From positions 1 to 23,685 of the forward strand of contig JAEDJI010000008.1 in NCBI GenBank assembly GCA_016296435.1: a stretch of 23,685 nt of DNA. The letters are read 5' to 3'. Shown here piece by piece: positions 1 through 8,329 of the stretch (its first letter is position 1; each line of letters opens with the position of its first letter). Source of the DNA: Bacilli bacterium (GTDB lineage Bacteria > Bacillota_I > Bacilli_A > RF39 > UBA660). The notes under the pieces are model-generated. The model had not been told where the DNA came from. It made no database searches and saw nothing but the letters and a program-made list of their open reading frames with translations. The translations under genes and the position numbers were made by a program.

Positions 1-54
1 TTTACAAAAATGTAAATCTAAATGCAAATTAATTATAAAGTTGTACTAAAACTA

Positions 55-83
55 TTGACTAAAACATATAATTTTAGTATAAT
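55..83 (+). promoter_or_regulatory. Promoter of rplM-rpsI
   Basis: TTGACT (55-60) and TATAAT (78-83) are separated by exactly 17 bp, which is a near-consensus housekeeping sigma promoter. Transcription would begin near 90, leaving a leader of about 80 nt before the rplM start at 171. Confidence 0.88.
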
Positions 84-89
84 TTTAGT

Positions 90-170
90 CGGTACATTTT
101 CTTATATATTAATTTTTATAGGAATTGGGAACTCCTATATTAATTGATATTAAAAAATAGGAGGATTAAT
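90..170 (+). promoter_or_regulatory. Structured 5' leader of rplM, possible L13 autoregulatory element
   Basis: The stretch between the inferred transcription start and the rplM start codon contains a hairpin at 117-139 with a 7-bp stem (TATAGGA / TCCTATA) and a GA-rich loop, followed by a strong Shine-Dalgarno AGGAGG at 159-164. Ribosomal protein leaders upstream of rplM are known in Bacillota (the Rfam L13 leader). That this is one is inferred from position and structure only; I could not compare it with the covariance model. Confidence 0.45.
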
Positions 171-602
171 ATGAAAAGTTATATGCAAAAAAAAGAAACA
201 GTTGAACGTAATTGGTATGTCATTGATGCTACTGATGTAACTTTAGGACGTTTAGCTAGCAAAGTGGCTCATATGTTAAGAGGAAAACATAAGGCTACTT
301 ATACACCACATATAGATTGTGGAGATTATATTATTATTACTAATGCTGGTAAAGTTAATCTTACTGGTAATAAGTTAGATAAGAAAATTTATTATAATCA
401 TTCTGGATATACTGGTGGTTTAAGAGAAAGAACTGCTAGAGAAATGAAGGAAAAGTATCCAGTTGAAATGGTTGAAAGAGCAGTTAAAGGAATGCTACCT
501 CATAATAGATTAGGTAGAGCAATGGCTAAAAAATTATTTGTTTATGAAGGAGAAACTCATCCACATATGGCTCAAAAGCCAGAAGTGCTTGAAGTTAAAT
601 AG
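171..602 (+). CDS. rplM: 50S ribosomal protein L13
   Basis: L13 is an early-assembling protein of the large ribosomal subunit that binds 23S rRNA. The 143-residue product has the usual family length (about 142-145) and family blocks: WYVIDAT near the N-terminus, [29 protein letters not shown], the [13 protein letters not shown] segment and a C-terminal [16 protein letters not shown] 171 is chosen because AGGAGG lies 6 nt upstream. A TTG 27 nt further upstream would place the ribosome site inside the gene and add residues foreign to the family. It is the first gene of an operon with rpsI, which starts 11 nt after the stop, the conserved bacterial arrangement. It is expressed from the promoter at 55-83 and possibly feedback-controlled through the leader. 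Confidence 0.97.
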   Translation: MKSYMQKKETVERNWYVIDATDVTLGRLASKVAHMLRGKHKATYTPHIDCGDYIIITNAGKVNLTGNKLDKKIYYNHSGYTGGLRERTAREMKEKYPVEMVERAVKGMLPHNRLGRAMAKKLFVYEGETHPHMAQKPEVLEVK

Positions 603-613
603 GGAGGTAAGTT

Positions 614-1036
614 ATGGCTAAAAAAGAAAACACTTGTTATTATGGAACAGGAAAAAGAAAAACTAGTATTGCTAAAGTAAAATTAGTTGAAGGTACTGGA
701 AAGATTACTGTTAATGGAAAAGATGTTTATGAATATTTCCCTTTTGAAACTTTAGTTATGGATTTATGTCAACCTTTAGATTTGACTGAAACTAGAGAAA
801 AATATGATATAATTGCAGAAGTTAAGGGTGGAGGTTTTTCAGGACAAACTGGTGCAATTAGATTAGGTATTGTTAAAGCTTTACTTGAATCAGATGTTAC
901 TGATGCTTCAGAAGAAACAAGTTTTAGAAAAATATTAAAAAGAGCTGGATTTATTACTCGTGATTCTAGAATTAAAGAACGTAAGAAACCAGGTCTTAAG
1001 AAAGCAAGACGTGCTCCTCAATTTAGTAAGAGATAG
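614..1036 (+). CDS. rpsI: 30S ribosomal protein S9
   Basis: S9 sits in the head of the small subunit, and its basic C-terminal tail reaches the P-site tRNA. The 140-residue protein shows [14 protein letters not shown] at residues 11-24, [19 protein letters not shown] in the middle and the diagnostic tail [17 protein letters not shown] ending in Lys-Arg. It is about ten residues longer than the commonest form because of a short N-terminal extension with a Cys ([10 protein letters not shown]), a modest and unremarkable variation. GGGAGGT at 602-608 is its ribosome site. It is co-transcribed with rplM, and a hairpin terminator follows within 15 nt. Confidence 0.97.
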   Translation: MAKKENTCYYGTGKRKTSIAKVKLVEGTGKITVNGKDVYEYFPFETLVMDLCQPLDLTETREKYDIIAEVKGGGFSGQTGAIRLGIVKALLESDVTDASEETSFRKILKRAGFITRDSRIKERKKPGLKKARRAPQFSKR

Positions 1037-1050
1037 GAATATGATTTATG

Positions 1051-1080
1051 CCTTGGAATTTTTATTTCAAGGTTTTCTTT
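1051..1080 (+). terminator. Intrinsic terminator of rplM-rpsI
   Basis: The 8-bp stem CCTTGGAA / TTTCAAGG (one G-U pair, 6-nt loop) is followed by TTTTCTTTT. It lies directly behind rpsI and before the next promoter. Confidence 0.85.
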
Positions 1081-1105
1081 TGTCTTAATTTTTGTTTATG
1101 TTTTA

Positions 1106-1135
1106 TTGAAATAAATATTTATTTTATGCTATAAT
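1106..1135 (+). promoter_or_regulatory. Promoter of the abi-htrA unit
   Basis: TTGAAA (1106-1111) and TATAAT (1130-1135) are 18 bp apart, with TGC directly before the -10 (extended -10). The expected start near 1142 leaves a leader of only about 16 nt, carrying AGGAGA at 1145-1150. Confidence 0.75.
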
Positions 1136-1157
1136 TTTATTGTTAGGAGAATAAGAT

Positions 1158-2105
1158 ATGGGGAAGAAAATATTTAAGACTTTGGATGAACAAGTTGAAA
1201 TTTTAAAAAATAAGGGCTTAGTTATTGACAATGTGGATTATGCTAAGGAAATATTACTTCGTGAAAATTATTTCTTTTTAAATGGTTATCGTCATTTGTT
1301 TATGAAATCTTCAGATAATAGTATGTATATTCCAGGTACTAAGATTGAGGAATTATATAGTTTGTTTTTATTTGATAGAAAGATTAGAAATATATTTTTT
1401 AAGAATATTTTAATTGTTGAAAATAATGTTAAATCCATTATTTCTTATCAATTATCTAAAAAATACGGTTATAAAGAGAAAGATTATTTGAATCCAAATA
1501 ACTTTGTTAATAATGGTGCAAAAAGAAAGCAAGTTAGTGATCTTATTTCTAAGATGAAAAGACAAATTAAAACTAATGCAGTTCAGCATGCTGCTACACA
1601 GCATTATGTTAATAATTATGGTTATATTCCTTTATGGGTTCTTGTTAAAGTTTTGTCTTTCGGAATTGTTTCAGAACTTTTTTCGGTTTTGAAGAAAGAA
1701 GACCAATATGAAATTGTTGATTTATATGATTTAGATATAGATGTTTTTTCTAATTATTTGGTTATACTTTCTAATTATCGTAATTTATGTGCTCATGAGG
1801 ATATAATGTTTGATAATAGAACTCAAAAGTATATTAATGATACTAAATACCATAGAATTTTAAATATTCCTATGATGGACAATGAATTTATATATGGTAA
1901 AAATGATTTGTATGCTCTTGTTATAATTTTAAAGTCTTTACTTAAGGATAATGAAGTTAAAGATATGGTTAATGAGATAGATAAAGCAATTAGTAATTTG
2001 GAATTTAATTTAAGAAGTATTCCTATTGATAAAGTTCTTGATAGGATGGGCTTTCCTGATAATTATATGGATATTGTTGATATAAAGAAAAAGGAGTTGT
2101 TTTAG
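1158..2105 (+). CDS. Abi_2 (AbiD/AbiF-type) HEPN abortive-infection-like protein
   Basis: The 315-residue protein matches the Abi_2 family, whose AbiD/AbiF members block phage multiplication and are related to HEPN RNases. The N-terminal block DYAKEILLRENYFFLNGYRH (28-46) and the IPLWVLVKVLSFGIVSELF block (157-175) are family signatures. The HEPN R-X4-H motif is RNLCAH at R208 to H213, so the predicted RNase centre is intact. It has no signal peptide or membrane segment and is likely cytoplasmic. It has its own promoter and is followed with zero spacing by an htrA-like protease gene whose ribosome site lies inside this gene, so the two are probably translated together. A phage-defence role is inferred from the family; the sequence itself shows only the fold motifs. 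Composition is like its neighbours, with no mark of recent transfer. Confidence 0.85.
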   Translation: MGKKIFKTLDEQVEILKNKGLVIDNVDYAKEILLRENYFFLNGYRHLFMKSSDNSMYIPGTKIEELYSLFLFDRKIRNIFFKNILIVENNVKSIISYQLSKKYGYKEKDYLNPNNFVNNGAKRKQVSDLISKMKRQIKTNAVQHAATQHYVNNYGYIPLWVLVKVLSFGIVSELFSVLKKEDQYEIVDLYDLDIDVFSNYLVILSNYRNLCAHEDIMFDNRTQKYINDTKYHRILNIPMMDNEFIYGKNDLYALVIILKSLLKDNEVKDMVNEIDKAISNLEFNLRSIPIDKVLDRMGFPDNYMDIVDIKKKELF

Positions 2106-3221
2106 ATGAGTAATGATAAGAGAACACTTAGTTATATTTTAATATTTTTACTTGGTATATTTGTTACTGTTGGTGGTATATATGTTTATAAAGATGAAAT
2201 ATTTACTGTTAATAATTCCAGTAATGGTGCATGTTATACTAGTTGTGAAAATAAGGTTACTATTACTGATAAAGGAATAGCAGAGGCTGTTGATAAGGTA
2301 TATAATTCTGTACTTTTAGTGCAAAATTATAAAAATGATAAATTGTATTCTACTGGAACTGGTTTTGTATATAAGGTTGATTCTAAATATGGGTATATTC
2401 TTACTAATTATCATGTAGTTAGTGGTAATACTTCACTTAAGGTTGTTAGAAGTGATGATAAGGTTTTTAATGCTACTTATGTTGGTGGAGATGAATATTT
2501 AGACGTTGCTGTTTTAAAAATTAATTCTTCTGATGTATTGAAAGTTGCTGAAATAGGTGAGAGTTCAAAGGTTCGTTTGGGGGATACTGTGTTTACTGTT
2601 GGTACTCCGCTTGATTATCAATATAGAGGCACTGTAACACGTGGAATATTGTCAGGTAAAGATAGATTAGTAAGTTTATCTTTATCATCATCAAATAGTA
2701 ATATTGATGATTATGTTTTAAAAGTTTTACAAACTGATGCTTCGATTAATCCTGGTAATAGTGGTGGTCCTTTAGTTGATTCGAATGGAAAGGTAATTGG
2801 TATTAATTCTTTAAAGATTGTTAAGAGTGAAATTGAAGGAATGGGTTTTGCTCTTCCAATTGAGGATGTTATGTCTAATATTTCTGTTTTTGAAAGCGGT
2901 AAAGCTATTGAAAGACCTTATTTAGGTATTAGAATGTACAATGCAAGTGATATTTCATACTCGAGATATTTTGGTATTGATATTAGTACTTCAGTTGAAA
3001 CTGGTGTGGTTGTTGCGGATATTGAGAAGAATTCTTGTGTTAATGGTGTTTTAAAAAAGGGTGATGTTATCACCAAACTCAGTGGTAATCCTACTGATAA
3101 TATTGCATACTTAAGGTATGAACTTTATAAGCATAAAGCAGGGGATAAAGTGTCTATTACATTTATCAGGGATGGAAAAAATTATACTAAGGATGTTATT
3201 TTGGGAAAATTAAAAGGATAG
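2106..3221 (+). CDS. Membrane-anchored HtrA/DegP-type serine protease with PDZ domain
   Basis: This 371-residue S1C protease degrades or senses misfolded proteins outside the membrane. An uncleaved N-terminal membrane segment lies at about residues 8-28. A short linker has a Cys pair (C43, C47), the trypsin-like domain spans about 55-260, and a single PDZ domain about 272-368. The catalytic triad is complete: H103 in NYHVVSG, D133 in YLDVAVLKI and S219 in NPGNSGGPL. The ATG abuts the TAG of the abi gene, with AAGGAG (2091-2096) inside that gene as ribosome site, so the two form one unit. The stop codon lies within a terminator hairpin shared with convergent glmS. In Bacillota such proteases usually belong to the surface stress response (CssRS-type control elsewhere); no such operator was recognised here. 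Confidence 0.93.
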   Translation: MSNDKRTLSYILIFLLGIFVTVGGIYVYKDEIFTVNNSSNGACYTSCENKVTITDKGIAEAVDKVYNSVLLVQNYKNDKLYSTGTGFVYKVDSKYGYILTNYHVVSGNTSLKVVRSDDKVFNATYVGGDEYLDVAVLKINSSDVLKVAEIGESSKVRLGDTVFTVGTPLDYQYRGTVTRGILSGKDRLVSLSLSSSNSNIDDYVLKVLQTDASINPGNSGGPLVDSNGKVIGINSLKIVKSEIEGMGFALPIEDVMSNISVFESGKAIERPYLGIRMYNASDISYSRYFGIDISTSVETGVVVADIEKNSCVNGVLKKGDVITKLSGNPTDNIAYLRYELYKHKAGDKVSITFIRDGKNYTKDVILGKLKG

Positions 3222-3236
3222 TTTTACTATCCTTTT
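3212..3236. terminator. Bidirectional terminator between htrA and glmS
   Basis: A perfect 10-bp stem (AAAAGGATAG / CTATCCTTTT, 5-nt loop) covers the stop codons of both convergent genes. U-rich tails lie on either side (TTATTCT on plus; the minus-strand tail is the complement of AAAATTAAAA). Confidence 0.8.
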
Positions 3237-4998
3237 ATTCTACAGTCACTGATTTTGCTAGGTTTCTAGGTTTGTCTATGTCACAATTTTTTAGCTTTGC
3301 TACTTCATATGCAATTAGTTGAAGTGGTATTATTGTAAGTAGTTGTTGTAATAGTTCGTCTGTTTTAGGAATTTTTATTATTTCATCATATTCGTCATTC
3401 TTTATTTCTTCATTAGAAATTACTATTGTATGAGCACCACGTGCTTTGACTTCTTTAATATTGCTTATTGTTTTTTCTATTAACTTTTCTTCAGTTAATA
3501 TTGCTATTACTGGGGTATTTTCTTCGATTAATGATATTGTCCCATGTTTTAGTTCGCCAGCTTGATATGCAACACTGTTTATGTATGATATTTCTTTTAA
3601 TTTTAATGATCCTTCCATACAAAGTGCGTAATCTATTCCTCTTCCTATGAAAAATATATTTTTAGCTTTATATATTTTATTTGCTATGGTTTTGTAATCG
3701 TCTTTTTTTATTAAATTTGTTATTTGTTCTTTTATTTTTGTTATTTGTTCTTTGTTTATTGTTTTTTTACTTAGGTTTAATGTTAAAGCTATTAATAATG
3801 TTAATTGGGCAAGATAGGCTTTTGTTGTAGCGACTGCTATTTCACTACCTGCTTTAGTATATACGACATATTTTGATTCTCTTGCTATGCTAGATTTAAA
3901 TACGTTTACTATACTTAGGGTGTCAATCTTATTATCTTTTGCTTTTCTTAAGGCTGCTAATGTGTCTGCTGTTTCACCAGATTGAGATATTAAAATGACT
4001 AGTGTATTTTTATCGTAAAATGTTTTTTCATATCTATATTCACTTGCTACTTGGGTGTATACTTTGATGTTTGCAAATTTTTCAATTAAGTATTTTCCTA
4101 CTAGTCCTGCATGGTATGCAGAACCACATGCTACTATGTGAATATTTGTATATTTTTTAAGGTTTATATCTTTAAAATTGTTTTGTAGGCAACTGTTTAT
4201 AGTTTTTTCAAATGTATCTGGTTCTTCGTTTATTTCTTTTAACATAAAGTGTTCATATTGTCCTTTTGTATTAGATTCGTATTTTTCTTCGTAAGTATTA
4301 ATTGTTTTGTTTACTTCTTGTAGTTCTTTGTTGTAAATGGTTATATTATCATTACTTATTTTAGCAATTTCATAGTTTTCTAGGATTATATATTTGTTTG
4401 TATATTTAAGTATTGCTGGTACGTCTGATGCTATATAGTTTTCATTCTTTCCTAGAGCAATAATTAAAGGACTTGATGATCTTAGGGCATAAAGATTATC
4501 TTTATCATCTTCACATATTATTCCAAATGCATATGAACCTTTTATTATTTTGATTAGTTTTTGTAATGATTTTAATATATCTTTTTCCTGTTTATAAATA
4601 TAATCTAAGTAAGCACATGCTATTTCGGTATCGGTATCGCTTTTGAAAGTGTAGTTGTTTTTTATTAGTTCTTCTTTTAAACTTAGATAGTTTTCTATTA
4701 TACCATTATGAACTATAGTGAATTTACCTACTTGGTGAGGATGAGCGTTTATTTTTTTGGGAATTCCATGAGTAGCCCATCTAGTGTGTCCTATTGCAAG
4801 GTTTGTTTTTTCTTTTAGATTTAGATTTTCTTTTAAATTTTTTATTCTTCCTGTTTCTTTTTCTATATAAATTTTATTATCTTTTAGATAAGCAATACCT
4901 GCTGAATCGTAACCTCTGTATTCTAGGTTTTCTAGTCCTTCGATGACTACTTTTATAGCATTATTATTTTTGCCCTTATATCCTACTATTCCACACAT
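3235..4998 (-). CDS. glmS: Glutamine--fructose-6-phosphate aminotransferase (isomerizing)
   Basis: GlmS converts fructose-6-phosphate and glutamine to glucosamine-6-phosphate, the entry step to UDP-GlcNAc and peptidoglycan. The 587-residue protein (family about 600) begins MCGIVGYKG with the nucleophile Cys2 exposed after Met removal. Glutaminase motifs YRGYDSAG (27-34), HTRWATHG (71-78) and HNGIIENY (97-104) follow. Two SIS domains come next, with ACGSAYHAG, SQSGETADT and AGELKHG, and the canonical C-terminus DKPRNLAKSVTVE. The ribosome site is AGAAGG about 6 nt before the ATG. Only about 63 nt separate it from the upstream rubrerythrin gene, which ends in a terminator, so it needs its own promoter. 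There is no room for, and no sign of, the glmS ribozyme found in many Bacillota. Confidence 0.97.
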   Translation of the reverse strand: MCGIVGYKGKNNNAIKVVIEGLENLEYRGYDSAGIAYLKDNKIYIEKETGRIKNLKENLNLKEKTNLAIGHTRWATHGIPKKINAHPHQVGKFTIVHNGIIENYLSLKEELIKNNYTFKSDTDTEIACAYLDYIYKQEKDILKSLQKLIKIIKGSYAFGIICEDDKDNLYALRSSSPLIIALGKNENYIASDVPAILKYTNKYIILENYEIAKISNDNITIYNKELQEVNKTINTYEEKYESNTKGQYEHFMLKEINEEPDTFEKTINSCLQNNFKDINLKKYTNIHIVACGSAYHAGLVGKYLIEKFANIKVYTQVASEYRYEKTFYDKNTLVILISQSGETADTLAALRKAKDNKIDTLSIVNVFKSSIARESKYVVYTKAGSEIAVATTKAYLAQLTLLIALTLNLSKKTINKEQITKIKEQITNLIKKDDYKTIANKIYKAKNIFFIGRGIDYALCMEGSLKLKEISYINSVAYQAGELKHGTISLIEENTPVIAILTEEKLIEKTISNIKEVKARGAHTIVISNEEIKNDEYDEIIKIPKTDELLQQLLTIIPLQLIAYEVAKLKNCDIDKPRNLAKSVTVE

Positions 4999-5018
4999 AT
5001 TATTCCTTCTTTCTGTTA

Positions 5019-5024
5019 ATTATA
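5019..5024 (-). promoter_or_regulatory. Possible -10 box of glmS
   Basis: A perfect TATAAT on the minus strand lies 20 nt upstream of the glmS ATG, just past the rubrerythrin terminator. No good -35 hexamer is visible at 16-18 bp, where the terminator stem sits, so this is weak. Confidence 0.35.
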
Positions 5025-5032
5025 TGTTTTAT

Positions 5033-5063
5033 AAAAAAAAGATATAATTTATATTTATATCTT
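5033..5063 (-). terminator. Intrinsic terminator of rubrerythrin
   Basis: On the minus strand a 9-bp stem AAGATATAA / TTATATCTT with a 7-nt loop is followed by eight T. The 5' arm overlaps the rubrerythrin stop codon. Confidence 0.85.
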
Positions 5064-5604
5064 ATTTATAATTATCTGCTTTTACTTCCATGAAACTTTT
5101 TGGATGTTTGCATACAGGACAAATTTCAACTGCGTCTTTTCCTATATATACGTGTCCACAGTTTCTACATATCCATATTTTATCTTCATTTTTATGAAAA
5201 ACAGAATCATCTTCAATATTTTTTAGAAGAGTTAAATATCTTTCTTCATGTTCTTTTTCAATTTTTGCAACTTCTTCGAAAAGATATGCTATTCTATTGA
5301 AACCCTCTTCTTTTGCTGTTTCTGCAAATTCTTTATACATGTCTGTCCATTCATAGTTTTCTCCGTCAGCAGCATCTTTTAAGTTTTCTAGTGTTGATGG
5401 TATATCTCCATTATGTAATTCTTTAAACCATAATTTTGCATGTTCCTTTTCGTTATTAGCAGTTTCTTCAAAGATAGCCGCAATTTGTTCATATCCATCT
5501 TTTCTTGCTTTTGATGCATAATAAGTATATTTATTTCTAGCTTGAGATTCTCCTGCGAATGCTGCCATTAAGTTAGCTTCTGTTTTACTTCCTTTTAATT
5601 CCAT
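5062..5604 (-). CDS. rbr: Rubrerythrin
   Basis: Rubrerythrin reduces hydrogen peroxide in anaerobes and microaerophiles through a diiron centre fed by a rubredoxin domain. The 180-residue protein has the two-part form: a ferritin-like domain (about 1-135) with ligands E19, E52, H55 (EKEH), E92, E95, E116 and H119 (second EKEH), then a rubredoxin-like iron site with C146, C149, C162 and C165 (CRNCG and CPVC). All expected ligands are present. The ribosome site AGGAGG is strong, and its own promoter and terminator make it a single-gene unit. Its presence indicates an anaerobe that must handle peroxide. No clear PerR box was found in the 100 bp upstream. Confidence 0.96.
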   Translation of the reverse strand: MELKGSKTEANLMAAFAGESQARNKYTYYASKARKDGYEQIAAIFEETANNEKEHAKLWFKELHNGDIPSTLENLKDAADGENYEWTDMYKEFAETAKEEGFNRIAYLFEEVAKIEKEHEERYLTLLKNIEDDSVFHKNEDKIWICRNCGHVYIGKDAVEICPVCKHPKSFMEVKADNYK

Positions 5605-5640
5605 AATTTTTCCTCCTTTTTGTCTTATTGACTTGTATTT

Positions 5641-5669
5641 ATTTTATCACTATTTTACTTAATAATCAA
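5641..5669 (-). promoter_or_regulatory. Promoter of rubrerythrin
   Basis: On the minus strand TTGATT (complement of 5664-5669) and TAAAAT (complement of 5641-5646) are 17 bp apart. The strong ribosome site at 5611-5618 lies about 23 nt downstream of the -10 box. Confidence 0.6.
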
Positions 5670-5693
5670 ATGTTTTTACTATTTTTAGTGTAA

Positions 5694-5717
5694 AGAAAAA
5701 AGAGGTTATTTCACCTC
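5694..5717 (-). terminator. Intrinsic terminator of clpB
   Basis: On the minus strand the stem GAGGT / ACCTC with a 6-nt loop is followed by TTTTTTCTTT. The clpB TAA stop is inside the hairpin. Confidence 0.8.
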
Positions 5718-7799
5718 AATTTTGTTATTTTGATAGTCAAATGTTATTGTTTTACCAGGAGTTATTTCATCATTTATTATTTTGTGTGCTAAAACTTCTT
5801 CGATTTCTTTTGATACAACTCTTTTTAGTGGTCTTGCACCGAATGATGGATCATATCCTTGTTCTACTAAATGGTTTTTTGCTTGATTTGTTAATTCTAT
5901 TTTTATTTGTTTATCATTTAGTCTTTTTTCTAGATTTTTAATTAATTTGTCTAATATTTCATACATTACTTGTTTTGTTAATTGATTAAATACTATTATT
6001 TCATCGATTCTGTTTATAAATTCTGGTTTTAATATTTGTTTTACTTCTTTTAAGACTTCATCTTTATTATTTTCTAAGACGTGGTCACTACCGATGTTTG
6101 AAGTCATAATAATTATTGTGTTTTTAAAGTCTACTGTTCTACCATTAGAATCTGTTATTCTTCCGTCATCTAGTATTTGTAATAGTAAATTTAATACTTC
6201 AGGATGAGCTTTTTCAATTTCATCGAATAGGACTATGCTATATGGGTTTCTTCTTACTGCTTCGGTTAATTGTCCACCTTCATCGTATCCGACGTATCCT
6301 GGAGGGGAACCAATTAATCTAGAAGTAGAGAATTTTTCCATATATTCAGACATGTCAATTCTTATCATATGTTTTTCATCATCAAATAGTTCATAAGCAA
6401 GTGTTCGTGCAACTTCTGTTTTACCAACTCCGGTTGGACCAAGAAACATGAATGATCCAATTGGTTTATTTGGATCTTTTATACCACTTCTTGATTTTAT
6501 GATTGCTTCTGCTACTAGGTGAAGTGCTTCGTCTTGACCTTTAACTCTTTTTTTCATATTTTGTTCTAGGTTTAGTAGTTTTTCTCTTTCACTGCTTATT
6601 AATTTGCTTACTGGAATATTTGTCCATTTAGCAATAATTTCTGCTACTTTTTCTTCATTTACAGTTTCGCTTAGTATTTGATTAGAAGTTTGTTTTCTTT
6701 TGTCTTCTAATTGTTGTTCTAGTTTAGGAATGGTTCCGTGTTTTAATCTTGCAGCAGTTTCTAAGTCGTAATTGTTTTCTGCTTGTTCTAGTTCAAATTT
6801 TTTATGTTCAATTTCTTGTTTTAATTCTTTTATTTCATTATTTATTTTCTTTTCTTCTTCCCATTTGGATTTTAAGATATTTTCTTTTTCTTTTAGTGTT
6901 TTTAATTCTTCGTCTATTTTATTTAGTCTTTGTTTAGAAATTTCATCTTTTTCTTTTTTTAGTGCTTGTTTTTCTATTTCAAGACGCATAATGTTTCTTG
7001 TTAATTCATCCAATTCATTAGGAACTGAGTCCATTTGTACTCTTATTGTAGCACATGCTTCATCGATTAGGTCGATTGCTTTATCTGGTAAGTATCTATC
7101 TGTTATGTATCTATTTGACATTACTGCTGCGGATACTAGTGCTTTGTCTTGAATTGTTACTCCATGATGAATTTCAAATCTTTCTTTTAGACCACGAAGG
7201 ATTGTAATTGTATCTTCAACAGTTGGTTCTGATACTTTTACTTTTTGAAATCTTCTTTCTAGTGCTCCATCTTTTTCAATGTATTTTCTGTATTCGTTTA
7301 GTGTAGTAGCACCAATTACATGTATTTCTCCACGAGCAAGCATTGGTTTTAGTATATTTGATGTATCCATTGCTCCTTCGACTCCTCCTGCTCCTACTAT
7401 GGTGTGAATTTCATCAATAAACATTATTATTTGTCCATTTGATTTTTTGACTTCATTTAAGACATTTTTAAGTCTTTCTTCAAATTCACCACGGTATTTT
7501 GCTCCGGCAATTAGAGATGCCATATCTAGTTCCCAAATTATTTTGTCTTTTAAGCATTCAGGAATGTCATTTTTAACTATTCTTTGGGCAAGTCCTTCAA
7601 TAATTGCGGTTTTACCAACACCTGGTTCACCAATTAAAACAGGATTGTTTTTTGTTTTTCTTGAGAGAATTCTTGTGATGTTTCTTATTTCTTCGTCTCT
7701 ACCTATAATGGGGTCCATTTTACCTAGTTTTACTTGTTCGTTTATATTTCTTCCATATTTTTCTAATGGATTTTTTTCTTCTTCATAATTAATATTCAT
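5706..7799 (-). CDS. clpB: ATP-dependent disaggregase ClpB, short form lacking the N domain
   Basis: ClpB is a hexameric Hsp100 that pulls proteins out of aggregates together with DnaK. The 697-residue protein has AAA-1 (Walker A GEPGVGKT at 57-64, Walker B ending FIDE at 127-130), a ClpB-type coiled-coil middle domain (about 265-375) and AAA-2 (Walker A GPTGVGKT at 454-461). [14 protein letters not shown] and the [11 protein letters not shown] segment favour ClpB over ClpC. It begins directly at the linker to AAA-1 ([10 protein letters not shown]), so the roughly 140-residue N domain of full ClpB is absent. This is like the short ClpB isoform or mycoplasma ClpB. ATG 7799 is chosen because AAGGAGGT lies 7-8 nt upstream; an in-frame ATG at 7823 would put the ribosome site inside the gene. 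A CIRCE operator overlaps the promoter, so HrcA heat-shock control is expected. Confidence 0.95.
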   Translation of the reverse strand: MNINYEEEKNPLEKYGRNINEQVKLGKMDPIIGRDEEIRNITRILSRKTKNNPVLIGEPGVGKTAIIEGLAQRIVKNDIPECLKDKIIWELDMASLIAGAKYRGEFEERLKNVLNEVKKSNGQIIMFIDEIHTIVGAGGVEGAMDTSNILKPMLARGEIHVIGATTLNEYRKYIEKDGALERRFQKVKVSEPTVEDTITILRGLKERFEIHHGVTIQDKALVSAAVMSNRYITDRYLPDKAIDLIDEACATIRVQMDSVPNELDELTRNIMRLEIEKQALKKEKDEISKQRLNKIDEELKTLKEKENILKSKWEEEKKINNEIKELKQEIEHKKFELEQAENNYDLETAARLKHGTIPKLEQQLEDKRKQTSNQILSETVNEEKVAEIIAKWTNIPVSKLISSEREKLLNLEQNMKKRVKGQDEALHLVAEAIIKSRSGIKDPNKPIGSFMFLGPTGVGKTEVARTLAYELFDDEKHMIRIDMSEYMEKFSTSRLIGSPPGYVGYDEGGQLTEAVRRNPYSIVLFDEIEKAHPEVLNLLLQILDDGRITDSNGRTVDFKNTIIIMTSNIGSDHVLENNKDEVLKEVKQILKPEFINRIDEIIVFNQLTKQVMYEILDKLIKNLEKRLNDKQIKIELTNQAKNHLVEQGYDPSFGARPLKRVVSKEIEEVLAHKIINDEITPGKTITFDYQNNKIEVK

Positions 7800-7825
7800 A
7801 TTTATTACCTCCTTTTTATACATAT

Positions 7826-7853
7826 ATTATATCACAACTTTAGCACTTGTCAA
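7826..7853 (-). promoter_or_regulatory. Consensus promoter of clpB
   Basis: On the minus strand a perfect TTGACA (complement of 7848-7853) lies 16 bp from a perfect TATAAT (complement of 7826-7831), with TGA before the -10 (extended -10). The -35 hexamer is inside the CIRCE operator, so bound HrcA would block polymerase. Confidence 0.9.
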
Positions 7854-7866
7854 GTGAGAGTGCTAA
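7840..7866. promoter_or_regulatory. CIRCE operator (HrcA binding site)
   Basis: The arms TTAGCACTT (7840-7848) and GAGTGCTAA (7858-7866) are separated by 9 bp. This matches the CIRCE consensus (TTAGCACTC, N9, GAGTGCTAA) at all but one position. HrcA represses heat-shock genes through CIRCE. Here it controls clpB and lies in the divergent region shared with mscL. No hrcA gene is in the window. Confidence 0.95.
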
Positions 7867-7885
7867 TTTTTTTTATTTTTTCATA

Positions 7886-7891
7886 TATAAT
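7886..7891 (+). promoter_or_regulatory. Possible -10 box of mscL
   Basis: TATAAT stands 59 nt before the mscL start. The -35 position (about 7863-7868) falls at the edge of CIRCE and matches poorly. Confidence 0.35.
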
Positions 7892-7949
7892 TAGTATGTG
7901 AATTATTGCATTTATTATTTAGATATTGTATACTTTATTTGGTGATATT

Positions 7950-8321
7950 ATGAAGAAGTTTTTTGATGAATTTAAGAAGTTTATTGAACGTGGAAATGTT
8001 ATTGATCTGGCTGTTGGTGTTTTAATAGGTGGTGCTTTTTCAAATATTGTTTCTAGTTTAGTTAATGATTTGTTTATGCCTCTTATTGGTATTGTAATTG
8101 GGGGTCATGATTTTACTAATCTTACGTTAAAAGTGGGTGATGCAGTGATCAGATATGGTTCTTTGATTCAGAATATAGTGGATTTTTTAATTATTGCATT
8201 TTGTATATTTATATTTATTAGTATTATGAATAAGTTCTTTAGTAAAAAGAAAGATAGTAAGAAAAGTGATGATGTTATTCTTCTTGAGGAGATTAGAGAT
8301 TTATTGAAGAAAGAGTTGTGA
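7950..8321 (+). CDS. mscL: Large-conductance mechanosensitive channel MscL
   Basis: MscL is a pentameric membrane channel that opens under lateral tension and vents solutes on osmotic downshock. The 123-residue product is close to the family's 120-150. The N-terminal amphipathic helix MKKFFDEFKKFIERGNVIDL leads into TM1 with the conserved AVGVLIGGAFSNIVSSLVND, then a periplasm-type loop, TM2 (about 72-93) and a charged cytoplasmic helix ending LLEEIRDLLKKEL. ATG 7950 is chosen because GGTGAT ends 4 nt before it; an in-frame TTG at 7926 would add eight residues unlike the family. Its TGA overlaps a GTG of the following XRE gene, suggesting one transcript. The divergent neighbour clpB is heat-shock controlled. 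Confidence 0.95.
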   Translation: MKKFFDEFKKFIERGNVIDLAVGVLIGGAFSNIVSSLVNDLFMPLIGIVIGGHDFTNLTLKVGDAVIRYGSLIQNIVDFLIIAFCIFIFISIMNKFFSKKKDSKKSDDVILLEEIRDLLKKEL

Positions 8322-8329
8322 TTGGTTTT

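Noticed and set aside
1..16. Perfect palindrome TTTACA-AAAA-TGTAAA at the left edge, like a repressor operator or terminator.
   Set aside because: It has no T run after it, lies 39 bp before the rplM promoter, fits no operator consensus I know in spacing, and AT-rich palindromes of this size are common by chance.
4999..5061. glmS ribozyme or riboswitch upstream of glmS.
   Set aside because: Only about 63 nt separate glmS from rubrerythrin and most of it is a terminator and ribosome site; the ribozyme needs well over 100 nt.
6749..7788. Several plus-strand open frames of 60-126 codons opposite clpB, and similar frames opposite glmS, rubrerythrin and the ABC transporter.
   Set aside because: They are antisense shadows of strongly conserved genes, Phe/Leu/Ser-rich, without ribosome sites.
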